A stretch of 64,000 bases of DNA. Origin: Symbiodinium sp. CCMP2592 (Eukaryota > Sar > Dinophyceae > Suessiales > Symbiodiniaceae). Position 1 is the first letter of the stretch. Each line of letters opens with the position of its first letter. The position numbers were made by a program, and so were the translations under genes. The notes under the pieces were generated by a model. The model was given only the letters and a program-made list of their open reading frames with translations. It was not told the origin of the DNA and searched no databases. The DNA lies in assembly GCA_905221615.1 (NCBI GenBank), contig CAJNDT010003424.1, positions 38,501 to 102,500 on the forward strand, written 5' to 3'. This document shows, piece after piece, positions 35,034 to 46,285 of the stretch.

Positions 35034-35904
35034 CTGAGGATGGCCAAGCAAACTAACTCAAACTCAATCGGCAGAAGCGCACTCCGGAACGGGGGTTTGA
35101 AGGTTTAGGGTTTGTGTTTGCTTATATCTACTACACGTTTAGGACTGGGAGCTTCAGGATACTATGTAAAGAGGCAAGGTCCAAACTTCGGGCGTGTGTT
35201 TGGAAGAGGACCGACTCTGGCGACAGAATAAGGCACTGAAACGAACTGAAACTGACACCATCCGCTCCCTTGCAGCATGCGAACGCTGCCTGTGGCCCTT
35301 TCGGGTAGACGGCGAAAATCAAGCTCCGAGCGTTAGCCACCACGTCCTCGCAGCAGGAGACTTCGCTCCACGGTGCTGAGGAAACTGACGCTGTAACTTG
35401 CCGCACTACGGAACTACTATAACTACTACTTAATACTACTTGCTAATCACCTGTCAGTACTGCTGGGCGAGTGATTCATGTCTCCCTACATAGCTTGCTT
35501 GGGGTCACAAATCCAATCCCGTCCGATTGGTTCCTCTGAATATAGCCGCACTTGTCTGCACCGTGATGCCGTTTCGCCAACTCACGTGATGCAAGCAACA
35601 GGGGGTTGATACAAGCAACAGAGGAGACGAATGCACACATCTGTACATCAATCTGGCCCATCCATCCTCCAACTGCGATGCAGGAGGCTCGGCTGCACGC
35701 GAGACTTGGCGGAAGCCTCCTGTGCAACACATCTTGGGATGTGGTGCACCACGATGAAAAATGCGAGCTACGTCTTTCAGGGATCATTGATGTCAGCTTC
35801 AGGGCTGCCTGGCAAACTTCTCACTAGCACACAGTCAATACAAAGCACGAATGCACCGCAACGGCGAACATCCATCACAGCGACGGCACCCTGGCAAGCT
35901 ACTC

Positions 35905-36192
35905 TCACAGTCTCACTCTGGTGGCCTCTCCGGGCATCTGCAAAGGGCCGGCTTTGGACCCTTGGTGGTGCTGCGAAGCCTTTCTGGCCTGACATAGTTG
36001 GACGCATCCAAGGATTACGGAATCACGGATGTCAGAAAGTCTTTGAGGGTCTCGGATGTATACGTCTAAACAAAAAATTAGCTGCTTCTGGGATCTTCTG
36101 GGCATGCTTCCCAGGTCTTCGCTGAAATGATGGCCTCGAGTGCAATACCCCGCCAGCAAAAGGCTGCCGAGGAGACATAGTCCTGGTCGCAT
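35905..36192 (-). CDS. Putative gene start with signal peptide
   Basis: ATG 36192 opens a 95-codon frame beginning MRPGLCLLGSLLLAGYCTRG, a short positively charged start plus a hydrophobic core typical of secretory signal peptides. An AG 4 bases upstream of the ATG fits trans-splicing. The rest (HHFSEDLGSMPRRSQKQL) has no domain, and the true exon end is unknown. Support is moderate because the frame is short. Confidence 0.4.
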   Translation of the reverse strand: MRPGLCLLGSLLLAGYCTRGHHFSEDLGSMPRRSQKQLIFCLDVYIRDPQRLSDIRDSVILGCVQLCQARKASQHHQGSKAGPLQMPGEATRVRL

Positions 36193-36340
36193 CGATCTGC
36201 ATCACCACTATTTGAAGCGCTCTTTTTTTGGTGTGGGCTAATTGCTCCTCTTCGACTTGGTGCCGTCTCTCTCTGCTTGCGTGCTGGCTTGCTTGGGGTT
36301 TAGCGTTTGTTGGCCCGAAAGCCTAACCCTGGTGAAGGTC

Positions 36341-36412
36341 TGTCTGTTTGTCTCTTTCTCTTTCTCTCTCAAGCCTCACTCTCTGTCTCTCTGTTGTCTT
36401 GGTTTGCTTCCT
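36341..36412 (+). repeat. Pyrimidine (TCTC) tract
   Basis: A run of CT, TTTCTC and TCTGTCTCT words; simple sequence without a clear unit. Confidence 0.7.
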
Positions 36413-36889
36413 GCTAGTCTTGCCGACCAAGCTTCGACGGGCCCATCGCGCTGCACTGCCAGGCATGGCAGGGTGCATTGACATCAAGCCGTAAGTGTTC
36501 TCATCAGAGAGATTGCTGTCCAGTGTGATGTCTACTTGTCAACCCGTACTTCTAGCTGTAGGAGTCTGTAAGTTGGACGATTCAATCGCATCGCGAGCCT
36601 CACAAGCTGGACGGGCAAACGACGCGAGTGAGTGCCCGCAGTATATAATGCAAACTTCACCGGCAAAGCAAGCGACATGACCCAAGAAATAGCACAGATT
36701 CCGGCGCTTTTCCGCAGAACACGCTAATTCCGGCCACCGGTAGTGAGCAAGTGCCAGTAGCCAAACTAACCGCTAGAAATCTCCTTCACTTGCAACTGCA
36801 AACACACACTTGCAGTGCAACATTGCAGCCATGTGTCAAGCGATCAATCGTTTGGAATCCGAGCAAAGGTGGTTTCATGAGCAGTCCTG

Positions 36890-36926
36890 TCAGATCCTTT
36901 ACATCAACCCCTGTAAAGGGATCTGA
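36890..36926. repeat. Imperfect hairpin
   Basis: tcagatcctttac (36890-36902) pairs with gtaaagggatctga (36913-36926) with one bulged base and a 10-base loop. It may be a mobile-element remnant or structured RNA element; nothing else marks it. Confidence 0.6.
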
Positions 36927-37154
36927 CGGCAAACCCCCAGAAGACTTCGCAGCGGCTCAATCATACGACCATCACACTATTGGCCACCTGAGCATCTTCT
37001 TTCATCATGGCCTGAGGCTTGCAGGGTCAGCAACAGCCATGCAGGTCGTGCTTCAATTGACGGTCGAGTCGCCATGCAAGCTTCCACCTGGGGGACATGA
37101 CACGTCGGTATCGATCTGCTAAAAATGGTCCGAGCGTACTGTTTCGTGCCTGGC

Positions 37155-37958
37155 CTATTTTCTCTCAACTCCGCGCCTCTGAAGCAAAACCTCGGCCAAC
37201 CTGATGATGTACGGTTCCGAAGTCTTGCGGCACAAGCTGACGGTGACACCGATGCGAGTCTTCTCCAGCTCGTGGGCTGCGATCTTCCTCCTCCCGAGTC
37301 CCTTCAGCCAAGAGGTGATCCGGTGCATGTCATCTGCATTCAATGCGATGCTGAGGCCCTCCTTTGCGGCCAGGAGGCCGGCCAAATCCTCAGGCACATG
37401 TCGTCCAGACACACGGCTGAAGGACTTAGTTGGCTTTGTGATTGCCGTCTTGCTCCGATTCGACTTGTGATCGCGATGCTCCACCTTCAACCTCCGATGC
37501 TTTGCAACATCCTTGATCGGAGTGGGAGCTTCACGCAAAGGCTTTGACTTGGGCGTGCTGCTGCCGTGCTGGTCTAAATCGCCCGAACCGCTCGAGCTGC
37601 CGCCTGCGTTTTGCTCATGCAGCACATGGCGATCGAGCAGCTCCTCGGCATACCGTTGCCTGGCAGCTTGTGACATGACCACTCCAACACAAAGCCCGGA
37701 GGAGTCAGACGACTGCACGCACTTCAGCTGCAAGCCAGACAATGATACCGATTTCTCGACATAGGTCTGGAGCTCCTGCCACATGTCCAGAGACAGCTCC
37801 GCTTGGAAGTGAGTCTCCAGCTGACCCTCGCGCTGGACGCGTGCATCTGCAGCAGAATTGAAGCTTGATTCGACCCAGTCTCGAATCAACTGCAGCACGA
37901 CCACTGTCCCCAACGACAATGATGCCGCAGCAACATGATCCGGCGATTCACCATCCAT
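37155..37958 (-). CDS. TFIIS N-terminal (LW) domain protein
   Basis: A single long frame from ATG 37958 (267 codons to a TAG). Residues 1-105 form a mixed helical region (LQLIRDWVESSFNSAADARV). Residues 115-190 are a low-complexity Ser/Lys/Arg linker. The C-terminal 75 residues match the TFIIS N-terminal domain: DMHRITSWLKGLGRRKIAAH, ELEKTRIGVTVSLCRKTSEP and IIRLAEVLLQ, with the T-x-I-G-x-x-V and L-x-K pattern. Such domains bind disordered motifs in transcription elongation factors in the nucleus. A pyrimidine-poor AG 5 bases before the ATG may be the trans-splice site. The end is uncertain: an AG|GT donor inside the last helix (GAG|GTTTTG) could splice to a further exon. It is a separate gene from the TFIIS-M exons at 21.5 kb. 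Confidence 0.75.
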   Translation of the reverse strand: MDGESPDHVAAASLSLGTVVVLQLIRDWVESSFNSAADARVQREGQLETHFQAELSLDMWQELQTYVEKSVSLSGLQLKCVQSSDSSGLCVGVVMSQAARQRYAEELLDRHVLHEQNAGGSSSGSGDLDQHGSSTPKSKPLREAPTPIKDVAKHRRLKVEHRDHKSNRSKTAITKPTKSFSRVSGRHVPEDLAGLLAAKEGLSIALNADDMHRITSWLKGLGRRKIAAHELEKTRIGVTVSLCRKTSEPYIIRLAEVLLQRRGVERK

Positions 37959-38948
37959 CCTTCTGCAGCTACAGTACTCTCTCGAGGGCCTGGAGGCTGC
38001 GGCCCAAAGGTCGACTTCGCATTGGGGTGCCGTGATGAATGCAAGCGGCCCTGGGGATACTCACTTCGCTCCCTCTTTTTAAATCTGCTGTCGTCTCCAA
38101 GACTCGCCTTGGAGGAATGGGTCGGTCGGCCGGTCTCAGCAACGACTTCCGCTGCTCCCAACCAAAGTCCCTGGCTTGTCACAAGTGGAGTTCATTGAAA
38201 CAGGCTTGACCTACTTCGAGTCTGTCGTGCTTCGGTCAGACCCCAGTGACCCCAGCAAATTTTGATGTGTCCTGTCAAACCTGAACCTCCGACAAGCCGG
38301 AACAGTCGTTCGGAGTCGCTCCTGCCTGGCAGTTTTTCAGCTCACAGGAGCTCGGGCTTGTTGAAGTAGACCCTAGCAGTGGAACCGTCAGTCGGAGAGA
38401 AAGGGAGTACTCTGCAGCACGGCAAGGGCGGATACAAGTACTTCAGCAAGCAGTTCGGTCCAGAAGAGCACGGCCGGACCAAGGCTGATGATGAAGACTG
38501 CCCAGCCCAGCTGGAGTAGTGCGTATCCTGAGCATTTCATTCAGGAAGGTGTTGCAGGCTCTAGGCTATAGGGGTTGAGTCTCTAGGACCTAGAGACGTG
38601 CCACCGGGGAAGCACAATAAAGAGGTGCCCGTCTCAGCGAAACCACTCCCCCAATCTGCTTCCTGACATCACGCCAAACCGTTAACCTCAGATCCTAGTT
38701 AATGGCCCATGGGACAACTGTCACTTCAGAACGCATCTTCGAAGAGCTTCGTGAACCGGACTGCGACCACAAAAGACATGTCCGACAACCCTAGCTGACC
38801 TCTGTGCCAGCGATTCGATTTGGGTTGTAGAGGACCTGAAAAGCCACCATTGAAGTTTAGTTTCACATCGTTTGGTGAGCTGGGTTGGGACCAGCTTGTA
38901 GCTTAGCCTTAGTGGATCTTTCGCGACGTGCTCATGCCATTAAGAGTT

Positions 38949-39045
38949 GGGTGATCGAAAATAGGGGTACTGTATTTGGGGGTCCTTCTAATAAGGATCC
39001 TACTATTTAATGCACTATAGAAGGGTCCCCTATTTTCGGACACCC
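38949..39045. mobile_element. MITE-like element with 19-base inverted repeats
   Basis: GGGTGATCGAAAATAGGGG at 38949-38967 and the reverse complement of GGGTGTCCGAAAATAGGGG at 39027-39045 match at 17 of 19 bases. Inside, ggggtccttcta and tagaagggtcccc form a second inverted pair, so the whole 97 bases can fold back. No transposase. The target-site duplication is not obvious. This is typical of a small non-autonomous DNA transposon. Confidence 0.7.
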
Positions 39046-39049
39046 CCAT

Positions 39050-42000
39050 ATACCGTTGCTACCATCTGAGCTCCGGGGCCGGAGTTGCCGGCATGCGCAG
39101 CTTCCGGAAGGGAGGCCACGGCCACGGCCAGGGCCGCGGGGGCGGCAGCCTCACAATATCTCACAAGCAAGGGCTTTAGACAAAAGTGGCTTCGGCTGTT
39201 GAACTCTCGATCTTTGCGATGGTTTGCGAGGCTTGCTTAGGCGTTGGTGCTATAAGGTACTGCAAGCACGCTCCTGGACCCTGTGCGCAATGTGGAAACT
39301 GCCAGTTCGTGGCCCTGAACACATCCTCACGAGTTGGTGCAACAGTGCGCATGCTTGGATGCAGCGATATCTGTGGCTAGATAGAGCTCGCAACGTTGTG
39401 GGCACGCTGTACATGCGGGAACAATTCCTTTCGTGGGGACCATGCCACAAAATAAAACGCATTCTTAATTGTTGATACTGTGATGCCCTCAAAGGGTTTC
39501 CCATCAGCCCGAGCATTACAGCAGAACAATAGAGTCTATCAAGCACATGGGTCCATGGTCTATATCTTAATCTGAAACTGGGCAAGTACCGCGGAACCTG
39601 CTCCAGCTTCTGAGGCACCTGCGCTGCATGACATCGCAAAGCTTCGGCACTGCACCGTGCTAAATTCAGGGATTCCCCTTTCACCTCGCTGCCGCGCAAG
39701 GCTGTCTGCGGCGCGGACACGAAGGCAGTACCTATGGGAAGGGCTGTTCAACATGAGTGCTGACTCAAAGGAAAAACTGGAATCGACGAAGAACTCCCAC
39801 TTCGTGTAAGGCTTCTGCTTGACAACATCCACATCGCGGCCACAACGCACAGGGCCTGAGCAACAAAGTTGCCACCCAAATTGCATACTGCCCAAGATGG
39901 TATGGCTGTCTTTTCGCTCTCGCGCATGGCCAGCCAAACATGAAACGCTCCACCATGCCTTGCCAAGCTCATGAAGCCAAGAAGCGGAGAGCAGGATGGA
40001 GGCCGAACGGCGTGCCATGTTCCCTGCACAGGGCACAGATTGAATGCACCTCTCATGACATGGCAAAAAACAACTGCATGCAACAGAAGTTGAATGCCTG
40101 TAAAAGTTTCTCGTCGCCGGAACTTGATGAGCCAATCAAAAATTGCTGCAGCGTGATGAAGCCAATACTCCCAAAGCAATACCCGCGACCTGCGCACAAC
40201 ACATGCAACAACGATTTTGCGTCCGCCCCGCCCCCCCCCTTCGAAATATGTTCATGATATCAATCATCTAACATGCGGAACATGTGCAACCTTTTTCCAG
40301 CTGAACAACCGCAAGCAGTAACGTGGTTTTTGCCCTCTTTGGCCGGACAGTGGGAAAATCCGGCATGTGCCATCCGCTAATAGCATCCAGTACTGCAAGT
40401 CACAGGCCTGAAAGGCACTGAGAGGGACCTTGCTCGCAACAGGCTCTGTTGTCATGGTCACCAAATCGAATTCCAAGGGCAATGCGATCGTGTTTGCAAG
40501 TAATCTCGGTCAGCGTGCTGTTGTTGGAGCCTGCACATTGTCGAGTGATTGCTGAAATGCAAAATGGAATAAATGCCGGTGAAGCGTCTTCTGATGCGAA
40601 GCAAACAGTGTGTCCATGTTGTTGCCGCTGCCTCTCCCAGTCCGATGCTCGCATAAAGCCCCTGTGCTGAAGCTGGCTGGCCTGGATGCCATGCAGCGAC
40701 TGATACAGAGTTTCCTGCCACACCTATGTTTGCTAATTACTCGAAAGTTTTCAACTCTGTAGCAAAATGAGGTTGCAACGCTGCCAGCTCGCGCAGTTGC
40801 ACTGCATGGACCAGCGACTCCTTTCAGAATCTCGCAGGCCGTGCAACCAATGATCATCGAGGCAGTGCCTCTGGAACAAAGTCTAAGTTACTTTGCTGGT
40901 GTACTGACCAGCCGTCCTGATTCATGGCTCCAACCTGTTTCATGGGCTTCAACTCCAGGTTCCTGCAGTCTCATGGGTCGCGGCCGAATCCCACTGACGA
41001 GTGCGGCATGCTCAGCTCTTGGCGCGGTACTCGTGATGTGGAAAACCCATAGGATTTTGCACCTGAGTGCCATGGGATGGATTGGGAAATGGATGTACCC
41101 TTCGGCCCCACCGAAGCCACGAACAGGCACACGAGTGCCCGGCGAGCAGCGTGCGGGAAAACGGCAGACCTGGCTAGTTGATCAGGTCGGGCAGGCAGGC
41201 CACGCCCACCAGCAGGCAGCAAAGCACACAACTTCAGCCGCAGAACAGTTTCCCGCCCTTTTGTGGACTCTTCAGCTCAGATCTATGGGGACTTTGCCCA
41301 AACACGTAAGCTGTCCCTTGGCATCCACACCAACACCTTGGACGACGGGCATTGTCTTTTTGAGGGGTCACTCAATTTAGTGACCCTGTGCGTGTGCGCG
41401 CGTGTGCGCATGCTCGCCGTTGCTCACCCCGTACCTGAGGATGTCTCGGCCATCTTTCAAGGCCAAGCTTGCCTTCGCCGATGCTTTAAGTCTGCATCTG
41501 GAGGGGAGAGGGCCAAAGGTCTTGGAGAGAACAAACTCAATGATGCAGGTTCAGGTCACAAAATGTTCCAGAAGTGACTGAACTGTCACTATGCGCAAGG
41601 TTGTCCTGCAAGCCGCTGCGGCCGTCGGCAAACAGGGAAGAAATGGAGAGAACGGGCCTTCTGATGTGAAACGATTTGGGCTTTGACAAGCAGAACCTCC
41701 AGACGCGCGCTCTGGGCCGGTGTTATTGACGCCAGATGGATAACCATATAGCAGTATTGGACGACAGAACCTTTTTTTTGTGACTCCCCTCCACAAGCAG
41801 CCTCTGCGTATCTTGGTGCTGCCCAGGTTCCGAGGTTAAGCCCATGGCAAGTGAGAGGCCGCCCCAATAGCGACCTGCCAGCTTCCATGGCTCCGTGGCT
41901 TTGCTCAAGTCTGAAATTGAAGCTGTTTATGCCGGCATGCGCAGGTGTCACATGAGCTTGGCATGTTGCCAGTCAGTGAGCGCTGCCAGTTTCTGCTACT

Positions 42001-42300
42001 TTGGGGCGCTGCTAGGCCTGCCACTGCAACTTCTACGAGATGAACACCAACGCATGTCCATTACGCTTCTGCCACCCGGATGCAGAAGACTCGTCCATGC
42101 CATTGCAGCGGACGTTGAATCGTAGCTGGAAGCGCTTCCATCCATTTCAAGGTCCCTGAGGACAGATTGGGGGTGTGCTCACGAGAAAGCTATCTTGAGA
42201 CTCGGCTTTAGATTCGGCCTGGGTGGCCCCGGCCCCGAGCAGAGCGAGTCGACAGGCTTTATGTCTTATACAACATCAAGAATCACTAGCCGCAACCACC
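39050..42300. other. No confidently supported gene
   Basis: GC-rich simple sequence occurs at 39085-39150. Minus-strand frames at 39560-40135 (contains KQKPYTKWEFFVDSSFSFES) and 39748-40197 (contains LHHAAAIFDWLIKFRRRETF, hydrophobic) overlap in different phases, and one at 40888-41130 reads GFGGAEGYIHFPIHPMALRC. Any could be exonic, but none has a recognised domain plus paired splice sites. Confidence 0.3.
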
Positions 42301-42306
42301 AGTAGC

Positions 42307-43378
42307 CTGTGTCATCTTCGGCTTTCAGTCCCATCGGCTCATGGTCTGCGATGCAGGCTGCTCGTTTGGCCATGCGATCTTCTGAAAGGTCCTCGTCTCG
42401 GCTCTTGATTGGTGAGGTGTTTTTCGGTTGTAATTGCAGCTGACAGTAAGAAACCGCTTCGAGCTTGGCCCAATCACGAACAATGTCCCAACATCTAATT
42501 ATCCAACTGGAGGGGCGGGGCCAAGCGGTCTCCAAGCATCATCACATCCGACCACATCAGCAACGGACGACAAACAAAGCTGGCGAGGCAGGCTCGATCA
42601 GCAACGTCGCTAAGGCCGCTGAGGTTTTAAGTGATTTAGGATGCGTCGGGGGATGACAGCCTGCATGCCCTGTCCTCGGCCGTCGGGAACAGATCCGTCC
42701 CTCGAAGCAGCTTCAATGCGTCCTCATTCAGCACCTCGCCCTGAGCGCCTCAGGTCCAGGTCCAGAAACTCGTGGCTACAACTCTCACATATCCCAGAAC
42801 AAACAGCGCCACACTCGAACATTTTGCAGTTCTTCCGCTTGCTTGGTTGAGCATGGTTGGGCGAGCTGCAGTCCAGGTGGAGGGCACCGGTCGACAACAG
42901 CTGCCGCAAGGAAACGGCTCCGCGGCGGTCCTTTCTCAGTGACGTTGCTGTGGAGTGCGCGGACGCACTGATGTGTGCTGATGCTTGCTCAAAGCTCCTT
43001 TCTGCGACCGACTTGTAAACGCCTCCTCCAAGGTCCTGTTCGGCCAAGCGACCGCACCAGGAGTTCGAGCGGATTAAATCAGCTCTGGTGGCCTGTCTCC
43101 ACAATCACCACGACTGAGGAGCCCTCTTCTAGGGCTTGGGACACATCTGGCCAGGGCCTGCCAGGAACATTCTCTGAAACTTTGTCGAGACGTCCTTTCC
43201 TGGGACCTCCGGCGGGATGCCTCTCCAACGCTATTCGCGTCACGTGCCGAGCCATCAAGTGGTCACGGAGAAAGCAATGATACCTCGGACTCCACTCTCG
43301 GCCGTAAGTGCGCAATGCGTCGACGAGCGTGATCCGTGAGCTATCACCACATCTGAGTGGCAGACCACCAGATGGCGC
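42307..43378 (-). CDS. Unidentified multi-exon gene
   Basis: Four strongly coding segments: complement of 43378 to about 43093, 43035 to about 42875, 42734-42669 and 42439-42307. Landmarks: RITLVDALRTYGREWSPRYH, VTRIALERHPAGGPRKGRLD, GGGVYKSVAERSFEQASAHI, VLNEDALKLLRGTDLFPTAE and DEDLSEDRMAKRAACIADHE. The last two exons join in phase 0 by a GC-AG intron. The earlier junctions are ambiguous by one base. G/C-ending codons dominate. I do not recognise a family. Both gene ends lie outside the listed exons, and a further coding-like exon is at 43680-43758. Confidence 0.5.
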
Positions 43379-43679
43379 CTGCATGGAGAACAAGCACGAA
43401 GTTGCTGTTTGACATCAGTTGCTCTGAAACCTTGCGGTGTCAAGCGAGCACTTTACTGTCATATGAATGCATTTGTCACGAAGTGGACTCCAGGCACTTT
43501 GCAGCCAGAGCGTCCGTCAGAAAATTCCCGAAGTCGATGTGATTGCCCACAACTTTGGCAGCTGGCGCGGCAATCCTGGTGCAAATTGCAAAAATAAAAG
43601 GGCCAGCAAGGCCAGATCAAATCGAACAGGAGTGAACGGAACTGGGCACATTGGAGTCTGCTCTTGGACTCCAATCCCC

Positions 43680-43758
43680 CCATTCTGGGCAAGCTGCAGA
43701 TCTAACGCCATCGCTGTCTGCACGCTGCGTCGCATGTGCAAGGTGTCCTCGGCTAGTC
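43680..43758 (-). CDS. Putative exon, hypothetical protein
   Basis: An AG|GA acceptor at 43759-43760 opens a frame reading LAEDTLHMRRSVQTAMALDL then QLAQNGG, a probable amphipathic helix with strong codon bias. It may be an upstream exon of the 42.3-43.4 kb gene. End approximate. Confidence 0.4.
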
Positions 43759-44159
43759 CTGCAGTGCTCGGGCTGACAGCACGCAATCACAGTTTTGCGA
43801 GCTGGGACTTCAAGAGCGCTGTCGCCCATCCACGGAGCAACAGCGAGCAAAACTGTGTTTTGGCTGATCACTCGCTACTATGCAATGCGCTTGCCTTGGC
43901 ATCGGAAGATCTCGTTGCCACCGCTGCTCGACTGACTGCGTGCAGCTGCCGCCGAAGGCGCCGGCAATAAAACATCGAACGCTGTGTGCCGCCAACGTCG
44001 AGCGGCCCGCATCAGCCAGCGCAAGGAGCTTCTAGACTCTCAGGATTGAAGTCTCTAATCTCTAGTTTTAATCTGGCTCCGGCTTGAAGTCTACCGCAAC
44101 GACTCTAAGGAGTGTGATTCGTTTGCTTTCGGCGCTGCTACCAAATACCGTGACGCAGC

Positions 44160-44465
44160 CAGAGCGAGACAAATGCCGCTGCGAAGAGGACTTGCCAGGA
44201 CAAGATCCAAATCGGAAAACCGGCCCGGGGGACCGTCCAAAAGCACGAGCTCGAAGTGCCCGCCGTACCAGTATGCGTCATGGAGCAATGCCTTCAATTG
44301 AACGTGGCCAGCACTTCCCACAGAGACTTGCGTAGCACCGTGGACTTCGTGGCCTGCTACTAGTGGCTTCGCCTGGCCTCGCAGAAGCCCTCGTATGTTT
44401 TGTTGTAGTCGGGATAAAACTGTACCTCGCAGTCTGGCAACGAGAGGTTGGCTTGTGCTGACTGC
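44160..44465 (-). CDS. Class I methyltransferase-like gene, partial
   Basis: Two exons in phase: complement(44378..44465), reading QANLSLPDCEVQFYPDYNKT then YEGFCE, and 44291 to about 44160, reading ALLHDAYWYGGHFELVLLDG then PPGRFSD. The intron (44292-44377) is GC-AG. The FELVLLDGPPGR stretch resembles strand 4 and the following loop of Rossmann-fold methyltransferases or related sugar-processing enzymes (F/Y-D-L-V-x-x-D-G-P-x-G). A coding-like frame at 44912-45040 (SLYGDEADIFRAGLELGF) may be an upstream exon. Catalytic identity unknown. Confidence 0.45.
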
Positions 44466-45507
44466 CTGCAGCCGCCAGGCTTAGGGAACAACTGCGCCGA
44501 ACGCAAAGTGTTTGGATCTCTGAGATGGCTGGCACACTCGTTGCAGGGAACGATAACGCACGGCCTGACTGCATGCAAAGCTCAGCCGACCGTCAAATCA
44601 ATTGGGAGGAACATGCGTGTGAGTGTGTGCGAAGCAGCTAGCACCCCGCCCTCCACCTCAGGACTACAAGGTCGTGCTCTGAGGGCCCACTTACGGCGCG
44701 AGAGTTGGTCGTAAAGGCAAAAACCAACACCAAGTCACAACACTGGCAGCAAGCCTGAACCTTACCCCCGCGACAGCCCACACCACGTCTGGACTCTCGC
44801 TCCGACCCAGTCTGTTTGGGGCTGAGGCTTGCCAACCTTGGCGGCAAATCGCAATGCAGGGCTTGTGGCCTGCGTTGCTGATAGCCAAGTCATGAAAAGG
44901 CAAGAGAAACATTACATGACCTCAGGCGGAGGAGACACGACAACGCATTGGAAAGAAGAAAGAAACCCAAGCTCTAACCCTGCTCGGAAGATATCTGCCT
45001 CATCGCCGTAGAGAGACCTCAGCTCACAGCGCCGACGTTTTGACCAAATTATGCAGCTTTTCGCTGCATGTCTGTGCAAGCCGTGCGCCACTAAACGTGC
45101 GAGTACAGTTTCAAGTCGGCTGAGCGATGGGCACGACGACGCTGGCATCCTTGACAAGCCGTGGATAATCGGCCTGTAGCGTGCTCTTTTTGCCAAACTG
45201 GAAATGCCACAATAGCAGAGTTCGACATGTCATTGAAGTGCGGATCCTTGCACTTAGCCTGGACGAGCCATCGTTTAAGCAGGTGACTTATTGCGCCAGG
45301 ACGAAAGTTCGTCGCATCCGGTAGGTCTGCTAACACATACTCGCAAACCCCTTTCCATGCTCATTTTGGCATGGAAATTCCTCCGCTAGCCAGGCCACGT
45401 AAAATGCACTTCTTCGTACTCCGAGTCCTCCGCCAAGCAAAGACATCTTAGTGCGACAAAACTTTCATCCTGCTGATGCTCGCCCGCGACTAAAAACGAG
45501 TAGGCGC

Positions 45508-45995
45508 CCGTCCAAAAAACCTCCTCCGTGTGACACATGCTGGCCTGGCCGAACTAGCGGTCTTGGAATTCATGCCCCGTCCAAAAAACCTCCTCCGCGT
45601 GACACATGCTGGCCTGGCCAAACTAGCGGTCTTGGAATTCATGCTGCTCACCCGCGACTAAAAACAAATAGGCACCCGTCCAAAAAACCTCCTCCGTGTG
45701 ACACATGCTGGCCTGGCCAAACTAGCGGTCTTGGAATTCATGCCCCGTCCCAAAAACCTCCTCCGTGTGACACATGCTGGCCTGGCCAAACTAGCGGTCT
45801 TGGAATTCATGCTCCTCGCCCGCGACTAAAAACGAGCACGCACCCGTCCAAAAAACCTCCTCCGTGTGACACATGCTGGCCTGGCCGAACTAGCGGTCTT
45901 GGAATTCATGCTGCTAAAAACGAGTAGGCACCCGTCCAAAAAACCTCCTCCGTGTGACACATGCTGGCCTGGCCAAACTAGCGGTCTTGGAATTC
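45508..45995. repeat. Six-unit tandem array, about 66-base core
   Basis: Six copies of a unit starting ccgtccaaaaaacctcctcc and ending tcttggaattcatgc, separated in three places by a cgcccgcgactaaaaacgag-like spacer that is missing or shortened in others, giving an alternating 66/100-base periodicity. Point differences (gaac/aaac, cgtg/cgcg) are few, so the array is young. Confidence 0.95.
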
Positions 45996-46285
45996 ATGCT
46001 GCGCCAGGACGAAAGTTCGTCGCATCCGGTAGGTCTGCTAACACATACTCGCAAACCCCTTTCCCCCATAGACTCCTTCACGAAGTCGCGATGTTTGGCA
46101 AGGACGTCACTGATTCCTCCGTCGGAACAAAAAAACAAGTCGCGATGTTTGGCAAGGACGTCACTAATTCCTCCGTCGGAACAAAAAAACAGTGTATGTT
46201 CATTTTGGCATGGAAATTCCTCCGCTAGCCAGGCCACGTAAAATGCACTTCTTCGTATTCCGAGTCCTCCGCCAAGCAAAGACAT
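45914..46285 (-). CDS. Putative duplicated gene start, hypothetical protein
   Basis: ATG 46285, directly preceded by gcactaag (possible trans-splice AG), opens 123 codons starting MSLLGGGLGIRRSAFYVAWL. The 54-base direct repeat is in frame and gives FFCSDGGISDVLAKHRD twice. The frame then runs into the tandem array and stops. Block B's other copy has the same ATG at 45446, followed by only about 37 codons, while a downstream frame (VLADLPDATNFRPGAISHLL, near 45150-45330) looks coding. Probably a gene whose 5' part was duplicated; which copy is used is unknown. Confidence 0.4.
   Translation of the reverse strand: MSLLGGGLGIRRSAFYVAWLAEEFPCQNEHTLFFCSDGGISDVLAKHRDLFFCSDGGISDVLAKHRDFVKESMGERGLRVCVSRPTGCDELSSWRSMNSKTASLARPACVTRRRFFGRVPTRF

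Noticed and set aside
35631..36125. 164-codon open frame on the plus strand
   Set aside because: It overlaps the minus-strand signal-peptide frame, lacks codon bias and has no recognisable domain.
39560..40197. Possible TLC or ELO-type membrane protein (LHHAAAIFDWL)
   Set aside because: Only a His-His pair in a hydrophobic frame; helices and motif spacing of those families are not met.
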